The position numbers and the translations under genes are program-made. Of a stretch of DNA of 35,004 bases, positions 18,082 through 24,162 are shown piece after piece. The notes under the pieces were generated by a model. The model saw only the letters and a list, made by a program, of their open reading frames with translations, had not been told where the DNA came from and did no database searches. Source of the stretch: Bacteroidota bacterium (GTDB lineage: Bacteria > Bacteroidota > Bacteroidia > Chitinophagales > Chitinophagaceae); the NCBI GenBank assembly GCA_023423285.1, contig JAFAFV010000252.1, forward strand, positions 1 to 35,004, read 5' to 3'. Positions within the stretch are counted from its first letter, which is position 1. Every line of letters begins with the position of its first letter.

Positions 18082-18309
18082 ATGAGATGGTTTCTACATA
18101 TAATATTGTTTTTCGTATTCACCACAGCTACGCTGGCTGCAAATGCGCAATGTTCTATTTGTACTAAAACCGCACAGCAGTTGGGCGATGGGCCTGCTGC
18201 CGGTTTGAATACAGGAATTATTTACCTGGGGTTTGTGCCATTGCTTATTATAGGATATATAGGTTATCGCTGGTGGAAAAACGAGAAGGCGTCTGAAAGC
18301 AGCAAATAG
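18082..18309 (+). CDS. Small conserved-looking membrane protein with CxxC motif
   Basis: 75 residues from the ATG at 18082. A signal peptide (MRWFLHIILFFVFTTATLAANA) ends just before Gln-Cys, and the mature N-terminus begins with CSIC (Cys24, Cys27). A transmembrane helix (IIYLGFVPLLIIGYIGY) and a short basic cytosolic tail follow. The predicted form is a single-span protein with a periplasmic CxxC. Small proteins of this shape are common in Bacteroidota, but I do not recognise an assigned function. The CxxC could bind metal or act in thiol redox chemistry, which is inference. A longer start at 18043 would swallow the -7 box. The next gene begins 34 bases after its stop. Confidence 0.7.
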   Translation: MRWFLHIILFFVFTTATLAANAQCSICTKTAQQLGDGPAAGLNTGIIYLGFVPLLIIGYIGYRWWKNEKASESSK

Positions 18310-18343
18310 CTTTGTAATCATAAAAAACTTAAAACCCTAAATT

Positions 18344-18952
18344 ATGTTAGAACAAATTGCACAACTGGTAAAGCAGTATGGCGAAGGCGCGGTGGTAAAT
18401 AACCCCGAAGTGCCGTCAAACCTTAACAATCAGGTAATGGCTGAAGCCACCAAAACCGTAACCAGCGGATTTCAAAATATTTTAAGCGGCGGCGGGCTTG
18501 AAAGCATTTTATCCATGTTTACAGGGCAGCAGCGCAGCAATACCGGATTAACGGGTAACCCTATTGTGGCCATGATGGTAGGGCACCTAGCCAACAAACT
18601 GGTAGGAAAAATGAATTTAAGCCCGGCAATTGCTAATGCAGTAGCCAATAATATTATTCCCGGTGTTATTAACGGGCTGGTAAATAATACCCGCAGCAAC
18701 GATCCTTCAAACGATTCATTTGATTTAAATGATTTAATAGCCTCGCTTAGCGGAGGAAACAGCGCTAACGACAACAGGCAAACCAATGGTTTTGACTTTC
18801 AGGATCTTTTAGAACAGTTCACCGGTGGTGACGGACAGGGACAAATGCCATCGCTCGACAATGTGCTGAACACGGTTACACAACGTGCACAACAAAATCA
18901 ACAAAACCAGGGTGGCGGATTGGGTGAGTTAATTGGAAGTTTTTTTAGGTAA
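18344..18952 (+). CDS. Hypothetical Asn/Gln/Gly-rich protein, possibly DUF937-like
   Basis: 202 residues with no signal peptide or clear membrane span. The N-terminus (LEQIAQLVKQYGEGAVV) and a hydrophobic central helix-rich part (NPIVAMMVGHLANKLVGKM, then NNIIPGVINGLVNN) resemble the start of the DUF937-OmpA protein at 24163-25494, which also opens with a LVKxY motif. The second half is low-complexity, rich in N, Q, G, D and S, with two similar acidic segments (FDLNDLIASLSGG and FDFQDLLEQFTGG). A cytosolic, self-associating protein is plausible, but function is unknown. It shares the strand with the small CxxC gene and is followed by tandem terminator repeats. Confidence 0.7.
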   Translation: MLEQIAQLVKQYGEGAVVNNPEVPSNLNNQVMAEATKTVTSGFQNILSGGGLESILSMFTGQQRSNTGLTGNPIVAMMVGHLANKLVGKMNLSPAIANAVANNIIPGVINGLVNNTRSNDPSNDSFDLNDLIASLSGGNSANDNRQTNGFDFQDLLEQFTGGDGQGQMPSLDNVLNTVTQRAQQNQQNQGGGLGELIGSFFR

Positions 18953-19018
18953 TTACCATTGAACATAATAATTAGCTCTACTATACGTTATTAAACTAAG
19001 GCGATTAAAAAATCTATC

Positions 19019-19069
19019 ATTTTCTCATAAGCAGTTAATTTTGGTTGCGACCCCTGTTTCCACAGGGGT
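19019..19069 (+). repeat. 51-bp repeat, copy 1, ending in terminator hairpin
   Basis: The segment starting ATTTTCTCATAAGCAGTTAA and ending in the CAGGGGT arm is repeated at 19164-19214 with one difference (A at 19037, G at 19182). The last 20 bases form a perfect 8-bp hairpin, ACCCCTGT (19050-19057) with ACAGGGGT (19062-19069). The conserved 31 bases before the hairpin are more than a terminator needs. Confidence 0.85.
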
Positions 19070-19076
19070 TTTTTTT
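19050..19076 (+). terminator. Intrinsic terminator 1 after the 18344-18952 gene
   Basis: An 8-bp perfect stem (ACCCCTGT/ACAGGGGT) with TTCC loop is followed directly by a run of T to 19076. It is a textbook intrinsic terminator about 100 bases after the upstream stop codon. Confidence 0.8.
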
Positions 19077-19163
19077 AGCTAATCAATAATAAAGATTTTT
19101 ATAAGTTGTAGCGATTATGGCATAATAGTTGTTTTAATCAGAATAGAACACAAAAGATAGTCA

Positions 19164-19214
19164 ATTTTCTCATAAGCAGTTAGTTTTGGTTGCGACCCCT
19201 GTTTCCACAGGGGT
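19164..19214 (+). repeat. 51-bp repeat, copy 2, ending in terminator hairpin
   Basis: This copy has 50 of 51 bases identical to 19019-19069 and starts 145 bases after it. Its hairpin (19195-19202 with 19207-19214) is intact. The T7 run starts four bases later (19219-19225), so it may terminate less efficiently. The 94 bases between the copies show no gene. Confidence 0.85.
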
Positions 19215-19245
19215 CTACTTTTTTTAACTACGCTTAAGTAATAAC

Positions 19246-19269
19246 AAAAATGCCCCGAAATCGGAGCAT
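19246..19269 (-). terminator. Intrinsic terminator of the beta-barrel gene
   Basis: On the minus strand ATGC, a mismatch, then CCG pairs with CGG, the mismatch, and GCAT around an ATTT loop. T5 follows (19250-19246). It lies 23 bases past the stop of the 19292-19798 gene. The 18953-19291 gene-free stretch holds only this element and the two 51-bp repeats. Confidence 0.7.
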
Positions 19270-19291
19270 TGTTTACAATTGTGATTAGTAT

Positions 19292-19798
19292 TTAGAAAGT
19301 AAATCTGGCTGCGAAGCCTACATCATGACCGTGAAAATTCTTGTATCTATCCGGAGCGGTTACATGAAAAGTAGGTCTGAAATCAGCAGAAAGATTTAAA
19401 GGTATATTGGAAAACTTATAATCAACACCGCCTGTAGGAAATACGCCAAATCCAAATCCGTTATAATCATCATGTTTTGATCGGCTGTTAAAAGCTACAG
19501 CGCCGCCACCAATGTACCACCTTAATCCTTCAACTGGTTGAATGTCAAAGTGATGTTGGTAAGTTCCCGAAAAGCTAACACCTGGTGCCTTATCGCCAAA
19601 ATACGCACGATTTCCTACACCCAGGTTTAGTTCAATAGCGCCTGGGTCAGACACAAAGAATTTATAAGAAGCCGCAACAGCAGCATACTCTGTGTGAGAA
19701 CTAGCTCTAATACCAACTGCCTGTCTGTAATCGCTTTGTGCCTTTGCAAAGCCTATGATTGCAACAAAAGCAACCAATAACGTAATTTTTTTCATCAT
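19292..19798 (-). CDS. Small outer-membrane beta-barrel protein
   Basis: 168 residues. The signal peptide (MMKKITLLVAFVAIIGFAKA) ends before Gln-Ser. The mature part alternates hydrophobic and polar residues in short strands with many Gly, Tyr and Phe, and ends in FAARFTF, the terminal-aromatic signature of outer-membrane barrels. Its size suits an eight-stranded barrel of the OmpW/OmpX or PF13505-like type. No enzymatic motif is visible. ATG at 19798 or 19795 are equally possible starts. An imperfect palindrome lies just upstream (19817-19838) and a terminator downstream, so it is probably a single-gene transcript. Exact family and function are unknown. Confidence 0.8.
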   Translation of the reverse strand: MMKKITLLVAFVAIIGFAKAQSDYRQAVGIRASSHTEYAAVAASYKFFVSDPGAIELNLGVGNRAYFGDKAPGVSFSGTYQHHFDIQPVEGLRWYIGGGAVAFNSRSKHDDYNGFGFGVFPTGGVDYKFSNIPLNLSADFRPTFHVTAPDRYKNFHGHDVGFAARFTF

Positions 19799-19816
19799 AT
19801 CAAAGTTTAGAACTCC

Positions 19817-19838
19817 ATGATATCAAAAATGATACCAT
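19817..19838. promoter_or_regulatory. Imperfect palindrome upstream of the beta-barrel gene
   Basis: ATGATATCA (19817-19825) and TGATACCAT (19830-19838) form an inverted repeat with one mismatch and a 4-base A spacer. It lies 19 bases upstream of the minus-strand start. It could be a regulator site; no binding protein is suggested by the neighbours. Confidence 0.3.
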
Positions 19839-19909
19839 TAATTTACTAAAGTGTAAACTATTGATTTTCAAAAAGTGCATAATTGGGTAGTAAGGATTTA
19901 ACATTATCA

Positions 19910-19941
19910 TTTGCACACGCCTTTTAATATTATTACATTTG
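19910..19941 (+). promoter_or_regulatory. Candidate promoter of the dar-type operon
   Basis: TTTG (19910-19913), a 20-base spacer, and TACATTTG (19934-19941) give a complete match to the Bacteroidota promoter consensus. The ATG of the first gene is 15 bases further on. This is among the best promoter matches in the window. Confidence 0.65.
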
Positions 19942-19956
19942 CAAACCTGATTTATT

Positions 19957-20442
19957 ATGATTAAAAAGATTTTTAGCTTCCTATTAATCGCTGTTATCAC
20001 ACTATCGGTTGGAATTTGTTTTGCCCAGTCGGGTATTAATAAGTCTACCTATTATTCTGCCATGTCTTCTTCAAAGGCAGCTTTGATGGATGCGCAATTA
20101 AGTGCCTTAAAAAGTGCCTCAGGAACTGATAAAGAAGCATTTGAAGGCGCTATGCTAATGCGAAAAGCTGGCATACTTACTATTCCTGCAAAAAAACTGG
20201 CCATGTTTAAAGAAGGCTGCAGAAAGCTGGAAACTGCTATTTCTAAAAATCCTCAAAATGTGGAGTATAGGTTTTTGCGATTGATCGTACAGGAGAATGC
20301 TCCGCGTTCGCTGGGTTATCACAAAGCCATTAGCCAGGATAGCAAATTCATCAGGGAGAATTTTAGAAACTTACCGGCTATGACGCAGAATAGTATTGCC
20401 GGATATAGTAAAAACTCTAAAGCCTTAGCCGGAGCTTTTTAA
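19957..20442 (+). CDS. Hypothetical exported protein, first gene of the dar-type operon
   Basis: 161 residues. The signal peptide (MIKKIFSFLLIAVITLSVGI) ends near CFAQ/S. The mature part is mostly helical and charged, with a stretch MFKEGCRKLETAISKNPQNVEYRFLRLIVQE, given here as TPR-like in feel (…NPQNVEYRFLRL…), so a helical-repeat scaffold is possible. I do not recognise a family. Only 8 bases separate its stop from darA, so it should be co-transcribed from the promoter at 19910-19941. That placement suggests a periplasmic accessory role in synthesis or localisation of the resorcinol lipid or pigment, which is inference. Confidence 0.75.
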   Translation: MIKKIFSFLLIAVITLSVGICFAQSGINKSTYYSAMSSSKAALMDAQLSALKSASGTDKEAFEGAMLMRKAGILTIPAKKLAMFKEGCRKLETAISKNPQNVEYRFLRLIVQENAPRSLGYHKAISQDSKFIRENFRNLPAMTQNSIAGYSKNSKALAGAF

Positions 20443-20450
20443 TTAAAACC

Positions 20451-21374
20451 ATGCAAAAAAAAATATTGGCGGTTTATTACACGCAGTCCGGCCAGTTAAA
20501 GCAAATACTTGACAATTTTTTGCAGCCTTTCATCAGCGCAGGGCATGAGGTTGAGTTTCTGAATATTCAAACAGTTAGAAAGTTTCCTTTTCCCTGGTCA
20601 GTTCCGGCTTTTTTCGATACCGTTCCTGAAAGTGTTAATTTGGTTCCTGATGTGCTGGAGCCGTGGCAAACGCAGCACAACCATTACGATATGGTGGTAT
20701 TGGGCTGGCAGCCCTGGAATTTATCACCAAGCATTCCTTTTAGCTCCCTAATGCAGGACGAAAAGTTTAAAGCACTTATTAGAGATACTCCTGTGATTAC
20801 TATTTCCGGCTGCCGCAATATGTGGATCAATGCAATGGAGAAAAATAAAAAGCTCATTTACGATGCCCGGGCAAAACATGTAGGAAACATTGCTTTGGTT
20901 GATAGAAATCCCAATCACTTAAGTTATTTTACCATCTTTCACTGGTTGGGAACAGGCGAAAAAACCCGCAAATGGGGTGTTTTTCCCAAGCCGGGTGTAG
21001 CTGACGAAGACATCAAAAATGCATCTACCTTTGGCGAAACGGTGAAAGATGCATTGGAAACGGATGATTGGAATGAATTACAACCCAGACTTGTAGAACA
21101 AAAAGCGGTCGATGTAAAGTACAATCTCATGTTTATCGAACGCAAGGCCGGAAAGATTTTCAAAAAATGGGTGCAAATCATTAATAAAAATCCCAAAAAA
21201 AGGAAACAGATATTGATATTATACAAATATTATCTTGATATTGCCCTGTTGGTGGCTTCGCCGATCATTTTATTTGTAGATTTGATTTGTTTCAAACCTT
21301 TTTCAAAAAAAAGAAATAAAAGATTAGTAGAATATTATTCAGGTGTGGAATATGATCCCGCCTTTTCGAAATAA
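20451..21374 (+). CDS. darA: DarA-like dialkylresorcinol biosynthesis protein (flavodoxin-like fold)
   Basis: 307 residues. The opening KILAVYYTQSGQLKQI looks like a flavodoxin phosphate-binding loop, followed by YDMVVLGWQPWNLSPSIPFSS and an ITISGCRNMW segment. This layout is typical of proteins named dialkylresorcinol condensing enzyme DarA in Bacteroidota flexirubin clusters. In Dar pathways, DarB makes a cyclic dione from two acyl chains and DarA is thought to complete aromatisation to the resorcinol. A hydrophobic helix near the C-terminus (about 254-281) suggests membrane association. The start is followed by nine A residues (20455-20463). DarB starts 8 bases after the stop. Family confidence is high; the exact step is inference. 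Confidence 0.82.
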   Translation: MQKKILAVYYTQSGQLKQILDNFLQPFISAGHEVEFLNIQTVRKFPFPWSVPAFFDTVPESVNLVPDVLEPWQTQHNHYDMVVLGWQPWNLSPSIPFSSLMQDEKFKALIRDTPVITISGCRNMWINAMEKNKKLIYDARAKHVGNIALVDRNPNHLSYFTIFHWLGTGEKTRKWGVFPKPGVADEDIKNASTFGETVKDALETDDWNELQPRLVEQKAVDVKYNLMFIERKAGKIFKKWVQIINKNPKKRKQILILYKYYLDIALLVASPIILFVDLICFKPFSKKRNKRLVEYYSGVEYDPAFSK

Positions 21375-21382
21375 ATAAATAT

Positions 21383-22531
21383 ATGTCATTAAACGAAGTT
21401 TATATTACCCGTACCTCGCATTATTTCCCTAATAATCCGGTGTCGAATGATGAAATGGAAGAATACCTCGGGTATATCAATGGTAAACCATCCAAGTCAA
21501 GAAGAATTGTGCTGCGCAATAACGGCATCACCAACCGTTATTATGCCCTTGAAAAAGGAGGCAAAACCACTCATACAAATGCACAGCTTACTGCAGAAGC
21601 AATAAAAGAACTTTTTAAGAATGACGCGGAAGGCATCAAAAAACTTGATGTTTTGTCTTGCGGTACTTCATCTCCCGATCAGATCATGCCGTCACATGGC
21701 GTAATGGTTCATGGCTGGATGCCAGAGTTGGGCAGGCTCGAAGTTGTTTCGCCCAGCGGCGTATGCTGTGCGGGAATGCATGCATTTAAATATGCATACA
21801 TGGCCGTAAAAACAGGGGATGCTGACAATGCCGTGGCTACAGGGTCTGAAAGGTTTTCTGCCTCGCTTCTGGCACACCAGTTTGAAGATGAAGTGCACAA
21901 GTTGGAAGAGCTTGAACAAAATCCCTACATCAGCTTTGATAAAGAGTTTTTACGCTGGATGCTGAGTGATGGTGCTGCAGCCTTTTTACTTTCCAACAAA
22001 CCGGCAGCCGAAGGCCTTAGCCTGAAAGTGGAATGGGTTGAAGGCCTTTCTTATGCCGATGATATGGAAGCATGCATGTACTGCGGTGCGGAAAAGCAGG
22101 AGGATGGCACATTGAAAAGTTATCTTGAATTCAGTCAGCACGAACTAAACGAAAAATCAGTAATGAGCATCAAGCAGGATGTTAAATTGCTGAGCCCTAA
22201 TATTGTACCCTTAGGTGGTGCGCCACTTCCCGAACTTTTTGAGCGCCGTGGGTTGAACCCTGATGATATTACCTGGTACTGCCCACACATGAGCAGCAAT
22301 TTTTTTAAAGATAAAATTTACGATGAGCATATTAAACTGGGCCATCACATCCCTTACGAAAAATGGTTTGTAAACTTAAGCGAAGTGGGCAACGTGGGGG
22401 CTGCATCTGTTTACCTGATGGTGGATGAACTGTTCAACAGCGGCAAGCTAAAAAAAGGCGATAAAATTTTCTTGCTTGTACCGGAAAGCTCCAGGTTCAG
22501 CTATATGTACGCCTTGCTTACAGTGGTGTAA
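21383..22531 (+). CDS. darB: DarB-like beta-ketoacyl-ACP synthase III (resorcinol-forming ketosynthase)
   Basis: 382 residues with a KAS III/thiolase fold. The catalytic triad can be placed: Cys129 in GVCCAGMHAF, His302 in YCPHMSSNFF and Asn337 in EVGNVGAAS. The His motif differs from the FabH form HQAN, as in DarB proteins. DarB couples a beta-ketoacyl thioester with a second acyl chain and cyclises it to the dialkylresorcinol precursor in flexirubin and related lipids. It is 8 bases after darA, and a strong hairpin terminator follows, closing the hypothetical-darA-darB unit. Because dedicated polyene genes are absent here, the acyl chains may come from general fatty-acid synthesis. Confidence 0.88.
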   Translation: MSLNEVYITRTSHYFPNNPVSNDEMEEYLGYINGKPSKSRRIVLRNNGITNRYYALEKGGKTTHTNAQLTAEAIKELFKNDAEGIKKLDVLSCGTSSPDQIMPSHGVMVHGWMPELGRLEVVSPSGVCCAGMHAFKYAYMAVKTGDADNAVATGSERFSASLLAHQFEDEVHKLEELEQNPYISFDKEFLRWMLSDGAAAFLLSNKPAAEGLSLKVEWVEGLSYADDMEACMYCGAEKQEDGTLKSYLEFSQHELNEKSVMSIKQDVKLLSPNIVPLGGAPLPELFERRGLNPDDITWYCPHMSSNFFKDKIYDEHIKLGHHIPYEKWFVNLSEVGNVGAASVYLMVDELFNSGKLKKGDKIFLLVPESSRFSYMYALLTVV

Positions 22532-22558
22532 AACCGTCTTTTTTGCTGAATTTATTTT

Positions 22559-22590
22559 ATGGTTCGTTTTGGCACGAACCATTTATTTTT
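22559..22590 (+). terminator. Intrinsic terminator after darB
   Basis: ATGGTTCGT (22559-22567) pairs perfectly with ACGAACCAT (22574-22582) around a 6-base loop. The T-rich tract TTATTTTT follows. It separates darB from the next two genes, which therefore need their own promoter or read-through. Confidence 0.85.
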
Positions 22591-22624
22591 GATATAGTTT
22601 GTCTTATAACTGAAAACTATACGG

Positions 22625-23020
22625 ATGAAAAAAGAAGAAATACCGCAGGACAATGGCTACCTGGGAAGAATAGCCAAAGAAGTAACGTATGTTACTGATG
22701 ATGATGGTCGGTACGTTACAGGCCAAAGCACCGGCTGGAAGGTAAAGGAAGAAGCCAACGATGTGGCCTGGCAATCTTTTGAAAGACAAATTCATGAAGC
22801 AAAAGAAAAAGTGCTGAAAGGAGAAGTAAGCCCTGTGTATTATTGGATGCAAAAACGAATGATGGATGTGGGCATTGTGGCGCAATATACCGGGTTTTGG
22901 AAATGGAGTGTGAAGCGGCACATGAAACCCGCTGTATTTAATAAGCTTAGCGAAGATAAACTAAAGAAATATGCCGAGGTTTTTGAAACAAGCCTGGAAG
23001 AATTGAAGAATCCTTTTTAA
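22625..23020 (+). CDS. Hypothetical protein with C-terminal HTH-like region, in dar locus
   Basis: 131 residues, no signal peptide. The middle is charged and helical (WQSFERQIHEAKEKVLKGE, then PVYYWMQKRMMDVGIVAQY). The C-terminal 60 residues (DVGIVAQYTGFWKWSVKRHM, then KPAVFNKLSEDKLKKYAEVF and TSLEEL) resemble an XRE-type helix-turn-helix, where a closing AxxLxxSLEEL-like helix is common. It may be a regulator or a protein-interaction module that lost DNA binding. It lies after the darB terminator and 20 bases before the BtrH-like gene, which it probably precedes in a two-gene unit. No function is assigned with confidence. Confidence 0.75.
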   Translation: MKKEEIPQDNGYLGRIAKEVTYVTDDDGRYVTGQSTGWKVKEEANDVAWQSFERQIHEAKEKVLKGEVSPVYYWMQKRMMDVGIVAQYTGFWKWSVKRHMKPAVFNKLSEDKLKKYAEVFETSLEELKNPF

Positions 23021-23040
23021 AAAAAATAACGATCTATAAT

Positions 23041-24108
23041 TTGGAAACCACTGAAAATAATAAACCATCTCCGGTTTTAACAGGTACCACAGAGGGATTT
23101 AACCACCTGCAAGCTGCGCACTGCGAAAATGGTGTAACCACATCGCTACTGGCGCATTATGGTATTCATAAAATAACTGAACCGCTGGCTTTTGGTATTG
23201 GCTCGGGATTATTTTACATACAATTGCCTTTTATGAAAGTAAATGGCGGCCCGGCCATATCTTTCAGAACCATGCCCGGTCTTATTTTTAAAAGAACCTG
23301 CACGGCATTAAATGTAGAGGTTACCCGCAAAAAATATTCAAACCACCAAAAAGCAATGGCAGAACTGGATGAAAGGCTGGCTGCGGGCAAACCTACTGCC
23401 TGCCAAGTGGGCGTTTATTACCTTACCTACTTCCCCAAAGAATACCGTTTTCATTTTAACGCGCATAATATTATTGTAATAGATAAACAGGGTGATGATT
23501 ATCTCATTAGCGATCCTGTAATGGAAGGTATTGTAACGCTGAACAGCTACGAGTTAGAAAGAGTACGTTTTGCTAAAGGTGCTTTTGCTCCGCGCGGACA
23601 AATGTACTACCCGGGCGAAAATCTTACTGAAGCTACGGATGATCAGTTAAGAAAAGGCATCATTACCGGTATCAAACGTAACTGCCGCGATATGCTGCAT
23701 ATACCCGGCCCCATTGGTGGAACTGACGGTATTGCCTACACCGGCCGCCAGATAAAAAGATGGAAAAATAAATTGGGAGATGAAAAAGCACGCATGTACC
23801 TGGCACAACTGGTACGCATGCAGGAAGAAATTGGCACGGGCGGCGGCGGCTTCCGGTTTATTTATGGCGCTTTTTTGCAGCAGGCGCATCAATATTTACC
23901 GATTGATGAACTGTTTGATCTTTCAAAACAATTTACTGAAGCCGGTGATAAATGGCGCGATGCTGCAATCCAGGCTTCCGGCATTTATAAAGGCCGGTTA
24001 AGCACGCAGAACGATTATAACAACATGGGCGATATGCTGATTGAAATTTCCGCGCTTGAAGAAAAAGCATTCCGTCAGTTAAAAGCAATGATCAAAAAAG
24101 TAAAATAA
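23041..24108 (+). CDS. BtrH N-terminal-domain protein (cysteine-peptidase-like acyltransferase)
   Basis: 355 residues. The start is TTG at 23041; no ATG is available upstream in frame and the next Met is deep in the domain. The N-terminal half matches the BtrH fold: AAHCENGVTTSLLAHYGI with nucleophile Cys28, NAHNIIVIDKQGDDYLISDP with His142 and Asp158, forming a C-H-D triad. The C-terminal half is helical. BtrH of butirosin synthesis transfers an acyl chain from an ACP to a sugar amine. In flexirubin-type loci a homologue could join an acyl chain to the resorcinol, but that step is inference. A strong bidirectional terminator follows. Confidence 0.85.
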   Translation: METTENNKPSPVLTGTTEGFNHLQAAHCENGVTTSLLAHYGIHKITEPLAFGIGSGLFYIQLPFMKVNGGPAISFRTMPGLIFKRTCTALNVEVTRKKYSNHQKAMAELDERLAAGKPTACQVGVYYLTYFPKEYRFHFNAHNIIVIDKQGDDYLISDPVMEGIVTLNSYELERVRFAKGAFAPRGQMYYPGENLTEATDDQLRKGIITGIKRNCRDMLHIPGPIGGTDGIAYTGRQIKRWKNKLGDEKARMYLAQLVRMQEEIGTGGGGFRFIYGAFLQQAHQYLPIDELFDLSKQFTEAGDKWRDAAIQASGIYKGRLSTQNDYNNMGDMLIEISALEEKAFRQLKAMIKKVK

Positions 24109-24115
24109 TTTATAC

Positions 24116-24145
24116 AAAAAGCCGCCCCAAAAAAGGCGGTTTTTA
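24116..24145. terminator. Bidirectional terminator between BtrH-like and DUF937-OmpA genes
   Basis: CCGCC (24122-24126) pairs with GGCGG (24135-24139), extended by A-T pairs on both sides. T-runs follow in both directions. It serves the two converging genes. Confidence 0.82.
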
Positions 24146-24162
24146 AATGCTGTTAATTGTAA

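Noticed and set aside
19019..19214. Two direct repeats as a CRISPR array
   Set aside because: There are only two units, the gap is 94 bases, no cas genes are present, and each unit is a terminator.
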